A DNA stretch of 64,000 nt from Angiostrongylus vasorum (lineage: Eukaryota > Nematoda > Chromadorea > Rhabditida > Metastrongylidae). The DNA lies in the NCBI GenBank assembly GCA_018806985.1, contig JADANN010000192.1:186001-250000 (forward strand), written 5' to 3'. Positions within the stretch are counted from its first letter, which is position 1. Each line of letters begins with the position of its first letter. The notes under the pieces were generated by a model. That model ran no database searches and had not been told where the DNA came from. It saw nothing but the letters and a program-made list of their open reading frames with translations. A program made the translations under genes and the position numbers. Positions 42,871 to 55,600 of this stretch are shown here, piece after piece.

Positions 42871-44290
42871 ACTGAAAGATACCTCGGAGTAATTCATTTT
42901 TTCCTCGACTCACTTGTGCTGCTGTTGACACTTCCTGTAGACAAACACAGTAAATTAGAAGTGTTGACAAAACGAAGAGAAAAACGAAACGGAATAGCAA
43001 GGGAAAAAGCACAATAGCGACTGGCCTTGATAGTAATCATCAAACCTGCACCAGCAGCGAAATAAATGATAAGGAAGCGCAAGCGCTGGTATCAGAAATC
43101 CATAAATTGGGAAATCAAAGAATTAACAAGAATAAGAAATAGTCATGGAATGGTAGTGTACTGAGTGGAGCCGTTACGATCAGTGATAAATCAAACTGAG
43201 AAGGAAATCTAGTAAGGTTTCTTCAAAACTTCCCACAGTTACATTTAAAAAGTGCTAAACATCTAATCATGACTTATTACAGTCAGATAACATGAAATAT
43301 ATTTTAAAACCGTCCGAAGCAATAAAAAAGTATAGTAGAAATTGAAGAAAAATGTCGGAATTTGGAAAAATGAACTGTTTCACGCTCATGATAGAAGACT
43401 ATCTTAAGACGGGATTTAGGATAAATTTCATTTACAAATACCCGAACCATTTTAGCACACTTACGACGGTACGAATTTATTTCGAAGCATGATGAGCATA
43501 GCTTCCACGGTTTTGTGGCCACCACTCATTTGATACTTGAGAATTTACCTTCGCTTTTTAATGTAACGAAAGTTTTAATTTCTAAATAGAGACTAAGAAT
43601 TGGAATATTACACTAGTATTACCAAAATTATTTTAAAACAATCAAGATCACCGTGAGACGAAGAAGGTTCTGAGTGTTTGAAAGCTGACAAATGTGCGTT
43701 TGTGAAAGAAGATTTAATAAACATGATCCAATTTACAATAGGTGACCAGACCATGCTTGCGATTCCTGCGAGTGCCAACACCCTTACCTTATAACTTCGT
43801 TCGTCCGTCTCTTAGACAGTATCAACCCCCGCATAGGGGTTTTTTGCAGTATTCATCGTATCGAATGGCTGATAAGATTACACACTACATTCCCAAGCGC
43901 TTTTCTCTTGTACAAAGCAATCACTAACCGATGATACGAAAACGCTACGAGGTACCGATGGAGAAAAAAAACCACAGCTACAAGCAATCCACTCAAAAAC
44001 TACATGGTAAGGCGAGGGGATTCCGATGCCGGTGTTCCGAAATCATTTTAAATAACTGAAAAGAAGCAGCAGATGTCAATGTTGTTCTAAACAGGCATTT
44101 ACCGATGAAATGACAAAACGACATCTTCCAAGGTTTGCTGTCGTAAACAAACCCAAAAAAGATGCACAATATGACGCCTGTAGCTTCACGTTATAGAAAC
44201 ACCTGAACTGATATGGTGAACTGAGAAAACACCAAGGAAATCACTACAGAAATCTAACACTTACTGGACAGGATTAAAAGAATAGTGGTG
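42871..44290. other. Intergenic stretch, nothing recognised
   Basis: AT-rich. Short open stretches at 42894-43082 (-), 43304-43525 (-) and 43742-43927 (+) show no domain, no consistent splice context and no repeat match. Confidence 0.4.
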
Positions 44291-44295
44291 ACAGC

Positions 44296-44302
44296 AATAA
44301 TA

Positions 44303-44346
<44 letters not shown>

Positions 44347-44360
44347 TAATAATAATAATG
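44296..44360. repeat. (AAT)n microsatellite
   Basis: About 20 AAT units with two interruptions. Confidence 0.97.
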
Positions 44361-44769
44361 TTATTATCATAATTAATTAACGGAAATTACAAGAAATCTG
44401 TTTTCCGGATTCAATCTAACATACTTGAAAATTGTAAGGTCATATTTCGAAAGCTAATGAAGTGCTACTCATTTTTAAAATAATCAAAAAATCAAAGATT
44501 TCTCTTAGAAAAGTAGCATGCAAACCAATGTTCACTTATACATGACTAAGTTTTCCAATCCCACGGATAATTTTGCGGGACAAAACAACCCAATCTTGAG
44601 GTCAAGCGGTGCGCCTCCAACTGGAGCATGGGAACGAGTGGATTCGTTGGATGGAATCCCTTGTATCTGTTGCATCAGACTGAATTACGCAATCCTGTGT
44701 CAACATTAGAAGAGTTAAGAGAGTACGAGGAGAGTAGAGGTGTTAGCGAGTAGGTCTTGTGAGGCTTCA

Positions 44770-44855
44770 CGTGCACGTGAAGAAGAGGACTAGAAATATC
44801 AAAGAGCACCAAGCAAGCAGAACCCAGTGGGCGAGTCCGAAAAGCGACAGATAAA
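44770..44855 (+). pseudogene. RTE ORF2 C-terminal fragment
   Basis: CAAGCAAGCAGAACCCAGTG followed by GGCGAGTCCGAAAAGCGACA resembles the AACGAGCAGAACCCACTGGG...CGCGACAGCGAAAAG segment at 21.08-21.12 kb. Confidence 0.55.
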
Positions 44856-45429
44856 AAAGATGATAACCTTAGTATCGGTCGGAACAAATGTGAAAAAAAG
44901 ACGGAAAGGATAATTATGGACTCTCTAAAAGAAAAAACGTAACTCCATGGAAAGTGAAACTTATGATTAAAGGTGTAAGATTGAAAAACCAAAGAAGCCA
45001 TACTTAATGTTCAACCGACCAATCAGAAGCGAAAGAGTAAATGAAAACGCCAATTTAACAATAAATTCATGGAATTTGCCTAGCAACGGTGATTGGTTCG
45101 TTCAAAAGTAAACATGGTCCTTCGCTTAACAAATGAGTGCAAAGGCTTTACTATTTACTTCGATTTTTTCCAACTCCTTAAATTAAAAACTAAACCCTAA
45201 GCAATCCACTTCCGAAGAAAATACAGATCGATAAATTATCTATGAGGAATGCAACTTCGCGTTTCTCCCAGTAAAATAAAGAGCTCGTATCTTTGCATTT
45301 TGAAACGTTTGGCCAAGAATATTCTGATCCACCACGGGTTTCACTAGGAATAATGAAAGAATTGGCCGCTTTTCTCATAGAAATGGCTAACAAACTTTTA
45401 ACTCAAACTTAACTTGAACTCAACATGTC
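44856..45429. other. Intergenic stretch, nothing recognised
   Basis: AT-rich sequence without a coding-like frame or a repeat match. Confidence 0.4.
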
Positions 45430-45545
45430 AATTACGAGTGAAGACGAAAGATTTTCAAGAACCAACGCATAAATCCGGACACCTCAGTGGGTGACGATCG
45501 CAAGAAAACAAGAAGAGTGGAAAATACGTTGGGCCTACACGAGCC
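45430..45545 (+). pseudogene. RTE ORF2 C-terminal fragment, second small piece
   Basis: The plus strand reads PQWVTIARKQEEWKIRWAY, in line with the HWATLARDSEKWKIYWR segment of the copy ending at 21177. It is isolated. Confidence 0.55.
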
Positions 45546-46500
45546 CTCTCGTCTGTGAAAAACGTACCATCTAAGTGTATAGGTAATGAGCTTCTTGTAA
45601 GAACAACTATCTAAAGAGAGTAATAACTTTTTCAAACTGATAAGAAACTTTACGATAAACAGTATAGGAGGGAGATAGTTTAATGAGAAATTAGGAGACA
45701 TTGCCACAACTACACTATACGACCGCAAAAGGTTTATTTTCAATGCCGGGTTAAGTTCATATTACATCTTTTTTGAACTCCTTCAAAAACCATATGCTAA
45801 TAGCACGGTGTCCTTAACACTGTACTAGAACATAACAGAAAAGCACGGGTATGCGATTTGAAATGGAGGATTCATGCTGTGTAGTGGTCTGTCTTTCACA
45901 AAAATGCAACATAACATAGAGCAAAGTAAACGAGAAGTCCTAAGAAATAGAGTGCAAATAACGAGGAAATGAATCATGTTCTCAGGAAAGAGAAATTGTG
46001 AGCCATCTCGGATACGGCTTATATTAACCTGAACGGAAGCACGTTATCAGATAGAGTTCCCCTTTCAGCAGTATGTTAGAGAGAAGTAGCTCCTGCTATT
46101 AGGATTTGAATAAAAAGCGGGATAGCAAATGGTCGTGCGTGTTTGCGTGTTTTTTCCTCCTGTTTACCAGCTGGTTCGCGCTATGCTGTATTTCAGCAGA
46201 AACATTAGTCACCGAATGATTCACCAATAATTCATACCCAGATGAATCCATTTCATTCATCATTTGTCAAGTATCATCTATATCAGGGCGCACATAATGC
46301 AGTTGCAGGAGGTGCGCTGTAACATAATCTTTATCCCGTAAGAATTAGAAAGATTGATGTTCGATTAATCATGACATTCACATTTCACAAAACGGAAACG
46401 TCTCTAAAGAAAACGAACTGGCCAAAACGTCAGCCATCGAACACCGAAACATGTGTTACCAACCTTCCATTAGCCTAAAAAAGCGAGTTCCTACAATAAA
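45546..46500. other. Intergenic stretch with a weak PLE-end motif
   Basis: CTGGCCAAAACGTCAGCCAT at about 46418-46437 resembles the GAAACGTCAGCCATTGAAC block of the PLE ends. Otherwise unrecognised. Confidence 0.4.
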
Positions 46501-46504
46501 CGCA

Positions 46505-46660
46505 GTCGTTGGTTCGATTCCGCTCCCTGGGATCACCACACACTCCATCCTTTCGTCGTAAATTGGTGTCAGACAATAAAAACAATGAGTTGATACATCG
46601 CTGGATTCCCGCAGGCCATTTTTACCAGCCAATAATGCATTCAACCACTTCAACGATGCT
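46505..46660 (+). mobile_element. SINE-A copy, internally shortened
   Basis: It has an intact B box (TTGGTTCGATTCCG), then CACCACACACTCCATCCTTT, AAATTGGTGTCAGAC, and the tail TGCATTCAACCACTTCAACG ATGCTTAAC. The A-box part is not recognisable. Confidence 0.75.
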
Positions 46661-46669
46661 TAACACTCT

Positions 46670-47045
46670 TCTAACAACGCCTAGTTTCGCTGGAATGTAC
46701 GGCGCCAAATTTTTCACTGCGCTTGCTGTGACACCGAGAAGGGGTTGCATCGGTCACCACCAAAGGATTATTTTTTACAATGGCGCCCTATTTCGATGTG
46801 ATCTCCGTTCTATAAATCGGATTTTCTTCGCGTTTTGGAAAAGTTTCTGCGATTCCTGTAACCTATGCATGTTCCATGTTCTTCTACACACCATTCTACG
46901 TTTCTGATGCATGTATAACTCTTGTTTATGAAGAAAAACTCGTCCCTATATGCAGTCGCATTGCTCTCAGTATCTAACGAAGCAGTACGAATTCTCCAAG
47001 GAATACTATGACAATTACTTCCTAGTTTTTTGTACCTTTACATTT
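46670..47045 (+). repeat. Dispersed repeat D, copy 2
   Basis: Partner of 26035-26445 with the same landmark order: GGCGCC, CACTGCGCTTGCTGTGACAC, GTTCTATAAATCGG, GCGTTTTGGAA and CAAGGAATACTATGA. In both places repeat D lies within about 20 bases of a SINE-A. Confidence 0.7.
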
Positions 47046-47374
47046 CAGACAACATCCAAAAAATCATAACAACTGAGGAGACAACGACGAACCGCTTCTC
47101 AAAAATGATGCCTGACACAGCATGCCATGCTATTTTTTCAGGACACCAACAGATTTATAGAAGAACTCTGAGTATTGCTTCTTCTATATATCCCCCTCGT
47201 TGCGTACCATAACCATGATTGAACGTAGCGATTACAGAAGCAATCAACAGTTGACAAAAGAAATCGTTCATAACTGGAGTGCCTTCGCTTGACAAATTGA
47301 GCATCTGTTATCAAATTATGAGTATCCCTAATTTTGCTTGTATTGGATACACACTGTATAGTCGGTGTAGAGTG
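47046..47374. other. Spacer, nothing recognised
   Basis: No coding-like frame or repeat match. Confidence 0.35.
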
Positions 47375-47660
47375 AAGGGTACGTGTGGCGCAGTGGTGGG
47401 ATGCGCTCTGCAGCACACATGTGGAGTCGATCCCAGCGCCCATGGCCCACCAAGCCCTCCACCCCCTCCGGGGTCGGCAAAATTGGCACCAGACTTATCT
47501 GGGAGGATAGATATGAGCACTAGCTCGATACATCAGTAGGCCACGGGGAGTCATTGTAAAGGCTAGATATGCATTCAATCATCTCCAAACGATGCTTAAT
47601 GAAGTCGAATGCATGGCGCATCCCTCAGGGATTGATCAACCTAGAAAGTTTTATTTTTTT
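47375..47660 (+). mobile_element. SINE-A copy, full length
   Basis: One of the cleanest copies: GTGTGGCGCAGTGGTGGGAT (A box), GAGTCGATCCC (B box), GGCCCACCAAGCCCTCCACC, CGGGGTCGGCAAAATTGGCA, AACGATGCTTAATGAAGTCG and CCTCAGGGATTGATCAACC. Confidence 0.95.
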
Positions 47661-48070
47661 ATAGTAGGTGTAGTCAGAAGAATAAATAATTTCAAGAAAT
47701 AGTGGTTGTAACACTGTTACTAAACAAAGTAAACACAAGGAATAAACAAAACATTATCATACAAGATAAATTACAAGTAAAGAGGGATAAATCAGCTGGA
47801 CACACGTTGATGAACACCTAGCTGGTTCAGAAACAGTACTTGCGGTAACTACTACACAAACACTTCACCAATGTCATCGAAGTTGTTCATTGTGAGAAGA
47901 AAATCGAAGGAATGCAAAGTGTGAATAGCTTGCCATAAAAAAAATCATAATCAAAATAACAGAAAACACCCATTGTAAGTACTGGAGTTTGTCTGTGAGG
48001 AATGATACTTGTATGTAGGGTACAGAAATTGTATGCTTACATAATACATTACATAAATTACACTATATAC
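47661..48070. other. Spacer, nothing recognised
   Basis: AT-rich sequence between a SINE-A and the 3' end of the RTE copy. Confidence 0.4.
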
Positions 48071-48075
48071 ATTCA

Positions 48076-50722
48076 CCTGCCACCTGTACCACCTGTTGTT
48101 CCGTTGATCGTCGAGTGGCTCAAGAGCACGCCGCTAAATCTTCCATTTCTCCGATGCGTTCAAAAGTAGCCCAGTGGGTTCTGCTCGTTGTAGAAGCATA
48201 TTGAGCATTATACGCTTTTCCCAGGGTTTTCTTCAAAAAACTTTGACCATCGGCTCTGGTCCTCCTGCAGTATGTTTAACCAGTAATCCAGTCAACAACG
48301 GCTCTTATCCATCGGTCGTCGTTTAAACGCATTATGCATCCGGCCGACCTTGTCTTCGACTGTTTGGCGTACAGAACGGAATCTTTGATTTTTTGATCGT
48401 TGACGGAGGTCGGAGCTTCGGATCCCTTCCCTCATTCACGTACCAAGGGATACGTCTAATAACGTACTTTCGACTGCGCGTTCTATAATGCTGAATGGAT
48501 CTTCCACCTTGCTTACGCGGCGACCAGGTTTCTCATGCATATTGTTCTCTACTCTTCTCACTATATCCTCGATGCTCTTGAAAGCTCCCCAAGCCACTTC
48601 TTCTTTCCCAAGTTTGAAGTTTAGTCGTTCAACATGTCGATCTACCCACCTACGCAGACATGGTTGAAGCATTCGAAGTATTCGGAGATATCCATTTCCC
48701 ATGAGCGTGAATGGGGCATACGAAACCAATCCGTTCCTCATGAACATCGCTTTTCTGAGAAATAGTCGAAGATCAATCTTTTCACAGGCGTTGTAAAGTC
48801 GGCAAGCATTCTAGGCCTGACTCATGCTTGAGGTTATAAGAACGATGTCACCAACAAAGCCAATTCAGTATAATTCTCGACCATCGATTTTCACCTCCAC
48901 GTTATCCTATTCCAATGCTCGAATGACGTTTTCGAAGCCGAACAGCTCTTTTAACGTCGATGTTAACATCGTTGTCGATTGGTGATGTCTTGTTTATGGA
49001 ATATTTATAAAGCTTATGAAGAACCTTTGTATACCTAGGAGGGACGCCCTCGCCGTCCACGGCTTCCATGACTACTTCTATTTCAGATGAGTCAAAAGCT
49101 TCCTTTAAATCGATGAAAGTGAGATAGGGTACTTTCTTGTACCTTCGCGACACTTCAATGAGTTTTGTCACCGTGTGGATGTGATCAGTCGTACCGAACT
49201 CTTTTCGAAACCCTGGTTGGTCATATGGTTCTCCTTCGTATGGTGTTCTGTCAGTCATGTTAAGGATGATTGAGTGAAAGGTTTGTAGACGACATTCAGT
49301 AAGCAGTGAGCGATAGTTACCGATGTCGTGAAGGCCTCCCTTCTTGAACAATAGCACGGTCTTGCCGTTCTTCCACTGAGTAGGAACCTTGCATTCTGAC
49401 AGGTAACGTGTGAGGAAACGAGCCAGTGTGTTTCTGAAGACTGGTGGAAGGCTTTCCAGGTATTCAGGTCTTATCCTGTCAGGAACTGGTGCTATTCGAC
49501 TTTTCACCGACGAAAAAGCATGTCGGAGTCCGCACGAAAGAACCGGTGTTACGACAAATCCATCCTTCTTTATTTCGTATAAGGGCAAGAAGACATGACT
49601 ATTGACGAGACTCGAGTAGTAATCGCGAATGATTTTCTCTGTTGCCTTTCTGGATGCCACAACTTTTCCGTCTGGGCGTCGGAGTGGTTTTTTCGTGGAA
49701 AGCAATCATTTTGGTTTTGTAATTGGCAAAGCTTCAGTGGGCTTTGAGAATGCTTTTTCCCAATCTCCGCAGACCTTGACTACTGCACTGCTGTTCTCTT
49801 TTTTAAAACCTCCCTTTGTAGGCCTATCTGCAATGTTTTGCAAGTTCGGGCGTGAGCTGGCTGTTGCCTGAAGCTAGAGCGATTTCACACTGGCCTATGG
49901 TACGACTGTTTCTGGAGACAGACGTCTCTTCGTGACTCTCGAACCCTCAACTTTCATACCGCCAACGTGAAGGTGTTGAATGAGCCGACCGTACTCCTCG
50001 TCAGCGTTATCAAGAACGGCATATTCTCAACAGCCGACTAAAGAACAATAAATACCAGTTTATGGTAGTTTTGCGACCTCGTTTTTTAATTTAGCGGCAT
50101 TTTTCTCCTTTTCCGCGAGACATGAAATCTTTCACAAAGGAGGCAGTGGTCTGATCCCGTGTAGAATATCGGGACAACTGCAATATCGGTTGGGCAAAAC
50201 CTTCAGTTTACTATGATATGGTCTATTTCGTTGTGGTTCTCTCCACTGGGAGACTACCACGTCAGAGTTGAAAGTGGGCTTCTAGAATTGTGAGTTACAT
50301 GAATGGTCATGGTCGTCATGCTAAAGCTTATACTGCCGCTCACCCACTCGTTCCATTCTAATCCGTGGATCTCAATGTGACGTTCTCCAGAAAGTTATTC
50401 TGGGTCCAATATTAGCGCTAAAATCTCCAACGATACTTTAAAGAATGTATGGTCTTCTCTGTAGAAATTCTCCGAGTCCATATAGAAAGCTTCAACTTCG
50501 CCTTCGTCACAGGTTGACGTCAGACCATAAACGACGATGATTGTCAAAGCCAGTATTGATCCACACCTCTTCAACAGTAAACGTCAAATTCCAGTAGTCA
50601 ATTGTTTGAATGAAACGATGTTCACCGCCAAACTCGTGTTGACGAGAACGCCAACGCCGCCGAATCCTCTACTGTCTCATGTTCCAAGGAGCAGTACTTC
50701 TCCGGTGTCATAGAGGGCGTTG
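48076..50722 (-). mobile_element. RTE-type non-LTR retrotransposon, subfamily 1, minus strand, inactivated
   Basis: The reverse complement aligns along its whole length with the copy at 18.48-21.19 kb. It begins within the endonuclease (ATTCAACGCC...ACACCGGAGAAG) and then covers the reverse transcriptase. The longest frame (49705-48902) holds SSVKSRIAPVPDRIRPEYLE, WKNGKTVLLFKKG, PGFRKEFGTTDHIHTVTKLI and LTFIDLKEAFDSSEIE. The catalytic FADD segment near 48.86 kb lies in broken sequence. The 3' end carries CAGGTGGTACAGGTGGCAGG, matching AGGTGATATAGGTGA of the first copy. The 5' truncation falls at about 50722, next to a SINE-B fragment. Confidence 0.9.
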
Positions 50723-50732
50723 AATGGGTGTT

Positions 50733-50818
50733 GTCCCGGCAAACCTCCGGAGAATGGAAATTATGCTGGGGCCCGCACAATCAGTGAAGGCGGGGCCACC
50801 CAAGTATTCAATTAAGTT
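50733..50818 (+). mobile_element. SINE-B 3' end fragment
   Basis: GGCAAACCTCCGGAGAATGG, ATTATGCTGGGGCCCGCACA and CAAGTATTCAATTAAGTTAA match the last ~85 bases of the family. It abuts the truncated 5' end of the minus-strand RTE copy. Confidence 0.8.
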
Positions 50819-51790
50819 AACTATATTGAACATACATCCGCGAAACAGAATTTTTTTCTTTGTTACCATCACGACGATCACCAGAAGTACTCCGCCGGCC
50901 CATTTTGGAGTCAAGGAATTCCATTTTCTTATATCTGGGAAGAGGGCAGTTGAAGGGAATTTACCCGGGCTATGCTATGAGTTACATTTACTCTCATAAC
51001 TATGCAAACGGTAGTATTGATCAACACCAAAGAGAAGTGCTAAGCCGACAGAGATAGCAGTGTGTTTTGGTAGTCGACAAGCGGTATCGTAGTTTGATTA
51101 GAAAACCGATGCAGTGTGCAAAAACTGATCATGTGAAAATTTGCTCCAAAATGACAAACCAAATGCGGAATGAAACAATGAAGTCCAGGAACAATAAGAA
51201 GCAAGTAACCAACCTAAATAAGAACATGTAGCGTTTCTCCAACAATATGGGAAAGAGATGGTGTGAAGAAAGAACAGTGAAGTGTCTCGATTACAATAAG
51301 CTGTTGTAATCTCGCTAATCATCAAACAGCAAGGAAGTAAGAGTCATCATTAGAGCTGTAGCTCTGCCGATCTGGCTGGTATTCCCATCTTGATTGAGTG
51401 ATACAAACAGCATCACAAGTCTTTTTTATTCACACTGTTTTTGGCGAGAAGATAGCTGCAAAATCTTCCAATAGTTTCTTTTTTTTCACAATAGTTAAAA
51501 GATCAGTAGAGTTCGATATGGCAGGCCTAATCAAAACGACGGCGACTGCTGATAATATAAAACTACGTTGTAGTACTACCTGTTGGAAATGCTGAAAGTC
51601 ATTTGAATATCACATAGAGGTACTATCTTGTAACCTTGCGGTGCAAAAAGCTACAGAGTTTACCACTTTCTGAGCGCTGACCGTCGTAATTCCACTTGGA
51701 AGGTTTAGGTTTGTGAATGGGTAGCATAAGACACTACACCGTAAGATATCTACTAGCGAATATTACTAACAGTTTTAACCTTTTTATTCT
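50819..51790. other. Intergenic stretch, nothing recognised
   Basis: Several short open stretches on both strands lack domains or splice context. No repeat family matches. Confidence 0.4.
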
Positions 51791-51794
51791 ACTG

Positions 51795-52640
51795 CCTACT
51801 CATTTTAATGGCAGGGTATATTGCGAAATATAACTTCAACGAAGCTGAGATATTTGCAAAACTCTGGACCGCAGGTGCCTATGGTGGGGAAGCGAACGCG
51901 CTATTGTCCTTTCCGAGGGAGTAACGCGTTGACCACCACACCATGCGGGTCCTTCGCTTCGCCTGTCGCTCAGCTAGTTCTATCGATCTTTTGCCACCAG
52001 CAACCACCCGTCAACGGGATTGATCTGGGGAGCCCAAATCGGCATTGAACCCAGTTAACTCCCCGGAAAGGACAATAGCGCGTTCGTTCCCCACCACAGG
52101 CACCTGCGGTCCAGAGTTTTGCAAATATCTCAGCTTCGTTGAAGTTATATTACTAACAGTCGTCTTTGAATGGGTGAATCCTCCTCGAAAATAAAAACGT
52201 ACAGGTACACATGAACACTGCCACACTGATCATACTGCATCAAACACTTCACTTCACCACTCACGCATATCATTTCTTCATCAGCTCCTCCACTAGCATA
52301 CGACTCCTCATAAACAATAAAGAATAAAGAGCTCGACATTAAACAAAACCTACTGAATTCAAACAAGCAAAGTGAAGCTGAATAAATGCATACTGGGACC
52401 ATATATTGATTTACACAGGTCCAGTGATGTATAAAATCAGCAGAAACTAGCTGAGAGACAGGCGAAACGAAGGACCCGCATGGTGTGGTGGTGAACGCGT
52501 TACTTCCCGGAAAGGACAATAGCGCGTTCGTTCCCCACCATAGGCACCTGCGGTCCAGAGTTTTGCAAATATCTCAGCATCATTAATGTTATATTTCGCA
52601 ATACATACACTGCCGTTAGAAAGAATAGGCAGTAAATAAT
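51795..52640. mobile_element. SINE-E cluster: three pieces, two inverted
   Basis: A near-complete minus-strand copy (51795-52037) is followed by a plus-strand 3' piece (about 52050-52150) and a longer plus-strand copy (about 52465-52640). Arms 51827-51923 and 52054-52150 are inverted copies over nearly 100 bases (AACTTCAACGAAGCTGAGAT against ATCTCAGCTTCGTTGAAGTT), so the DNA could fold into a cruciform with a ~130-base loop. The tRNA-like head has GGTGTGGTGGTGAACGCG (A box) and GCGCGTTCGTTCCCC (B box). Confidence 0.85.
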
Positions 52641-55600
52641 AAGCTAAAAATTATAAAATCAGTGTTTTTTTTTACCCTTCTTAGACAAGTTTAGCACTAA
52701 CATGCCGTCTCCCAGAGGCATAAAAATTTTCATTAGCCTAAGGAGCAGGATCGAACCAATAACTACGTGTTTACTGCACGGCAGCTTTAATCTTTGGGCT
52801 CCGTAACTCGACATATTGTCTCAAAATCCAGCAAAATCTCTTAAAATAGTAGAAGATACACACCACATTCCACTTCATGTTAGTAACAAGTGTGAACGCA
52901 TTCTTTTACTGTTCAACAATTGCTTGGTGACTCAAGCAACGGAAGGCTGGCAAATCCCAAGATCTACTTTCTTACAACATTGGCACTGACCAATAAACCA
53001 TATTCGTTTTTGTTTTGTTTTTTTTAGCAAACAAGAGGTTGTTATTTTGGAAGGTGATAAGTATTCCCATATTCGAATGACTCCGAAAATTCTTAACAAA
53101 TAGTATCACGATATCCTGCATATACTGTCTTTGTATACTTGCTCACTTACACCCGAAATATCTAGTGGACAAGAAGAACAACAGAGCAGATCCCAAAAGA
53201 ATCAAGACGAGCACAGAACACTAAGAAGACGAGCCGATGTGCTTGTTAGAGGAATATACAATCTACATTCACAGTTGGAATCAACTTTCCGATATTCATA
53301 CCGTAGCTGATGAAGCCACATGGGAAAACAAGCATCTCCATGGATGACGGAAGCAAGGCAGTAAAACGAATGAAAGAATTTCTGGGACCGCCACGATATG
53401 GGGACACTTGTCATCTTGGTATCTAATTAGGTCATTATATCTGAGAACCTTTCACGACTTTTTGCCCAAAGAAGTGCGTGTAAAGTAATCCCTCGAGCTA
53501 TTAGGGGACCACTAGGGGAGATTTTATTAGAACTACTTCTGTTTGTAGCAAAATGCGTCAGCAAAAGATGGTTAAAAACGAAATAGCGTGAAAATGTCCT
53601 CTATGTCGATAAAGCTATTCATTGTAGTATTGCATTTAATAAAATATCTCAGCTATAGCAAAAAGTGTTTTCTTTCAAAGAACGGATGACTTTTTCCAAA
53701 AAATCCACTCATGACGAAGCCGCCTTAGAGGGTTATAGAATGTGAAGACGTAAAAATGAACCAATCAATTGCGGAGAAGGATAGGAGTAAAGAACAACAG
53801 AGAAGAAGCAATTCATAGGAATTGTACGGCTAAATACTGAAATCACGAGGGATGGTTAACAATGATGGTGACCACATTCTATGTAAACCGTAAAACAGAG
53901 TATATTAAGAAGTTTAGGTAGAGAGAGACGACCTGTGGATAACCGTGATTCTCTAAATTAGGCCACCGATCAGGTCACAAATAGTACTTTCAGATTTTCC
54001 AGTCTCGAAAACAACAGTAGTAGTTATGTTTCTCTATGTACTAGCCAGATGTGCAAGACACAGTGTGTTTTCCATAGTACAAAAAAACATGCAGTAAGAT
54101 GTTATCGACTTTGTTTTTAAAGAGAGTGTCTAATTCGCAACACATTCACGTACGACGTATCCAAACGCCCAAATACCAATGGATGTAGAACAGACATCTC
54201 CATAGACGGCAGTTTTCAGAAAAAATAACGTATGTATTTATAACAAAGTTCTATGCGATTCATGAAGATAGCCATCAGTGTATTTCAGTATGTGGCTCAA
54301 CCAGTAACGGATGCGTGGCACTTGATGGCCCTGTCGCTTGGGGGCTACGCCTAATTTTCAGTCTTTACGGACCTACTCTTTCCTTGATAGTAAACAACTT
54401 TCCGATAAACAGAAGACTTGACAGGTAGAAAAGATGATAGGATTGTTTTAAGGATTTTACAGCTTATGCTGAGTGTTTTCAGCATTTTATAAACCTGTCC
54501 ATTCCATAAAATAACCATGGTTTATCACAGTGATGTAAAAGAAACAATAGCTAATTTATAGTCAAATTACTTTTTTCTAAATCATTAAATGTGAGGCAAG
54601 GCTTTTTCTGGTCCGACTCCTCCTCCACGAATCTACTCTCGCTCGCTTAACTATCGAATGAATATACATAGTATGGGGAAAAAAATTCCGTAACTCACTG
54701 AACTGAGAAGGGACACTGTACGTCCAAACCGTCCTTTATAAGTTCAGTAATGACATATCTATTGCGTAGCACAAATAAGGTCTCGATTCTTTGCGCAGTA
54801 CACGCTCTAGCCACAAAGGAGCTTTCTTTGGTTAGGCACGCCAGCCATAAGCAAGATGGTTCTTTGTGCATCAAACACGATAGCCATAGGCAAAGGTCGT
54901 CGTGACCCATCTGTGCAGCAAATTCGATACGCCTCTCTCGGTAGTCTCGAAGCACGTGGTAAACAATCTATTGGTGGTGATGTTGATGTTACAATACTCT
55001 GGTACCTCGCAGTATTCTGTAGACTTGTTTCAACGTTCTACCCATTTTGTCAAGTTGTTTGCTATGACAGGTTTAGAATGGCGCAAAAAAGCTATCCAAT
55101 TCAAAAAACTAACACACAAGTGTTTTAACACAATACGATTCACCTCATAGTAGGAGGTATCAAACTGAGCGCACGTTTGTTTCTCAACAGTACTAATCAT
55201 TAGGTTGGCTTTTTGAAATTCACCTCTTTGGAGAGATACACAATGGAAGAATAGAGGGTGACCATGCTTCCTTTCACTAACACATTCTTGCACTAGGGTG
55301 AAAGAAAAAAAGAAACTCAAAAAGAACCAGGAATCTGGCTCTTCTGGAATAGATCTGGCTCTAAGAGGCGATCAGAAAAGAATGTAGCTAAATGTGGTAA
55401 GCGGAAGGGAGGAGTATCGAATGCATCTCACCCACTTGCTAAGTTATCTATGGCAAGAGAAAAACGTTCTATTCCAAGTGGTTTACAATGCCAGAACAGA
55501 CAAGAAGAGATTTAGAAAACCAGGTTACTTCTCTTCTATAGAAGTTGCCAGAGAATCTACAGATCTAACAGGTGTGTTGATGATCTCTCTCGTTCTGTCC

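Noticed and set aside
42894..43525. Minus-strand frames as the missing first ALDH exon
   Set aside because: Neither ends at a donor in the phase needed (one base carried over), and neither resembles the ALDH3 N-terminus.
52733..52810. A tRNA-like stretch on the minus strand with a GGTTCGATCC box
   Set aside because: The B box is perfect, but the acceptor and T stems do not pair properly and no anticodon arm could be drawn. It is more likely a decayed tRNA-related repeat head than a tRNA gene.
54695..55320. Several adjacent minus-strand open pieces as a Pao/BEL retrotransposon remnant
   Set aside because: I tried to fit the RNase H region but no catalytic motif could be recognised and frames change too often. 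The claim would not be supportable.
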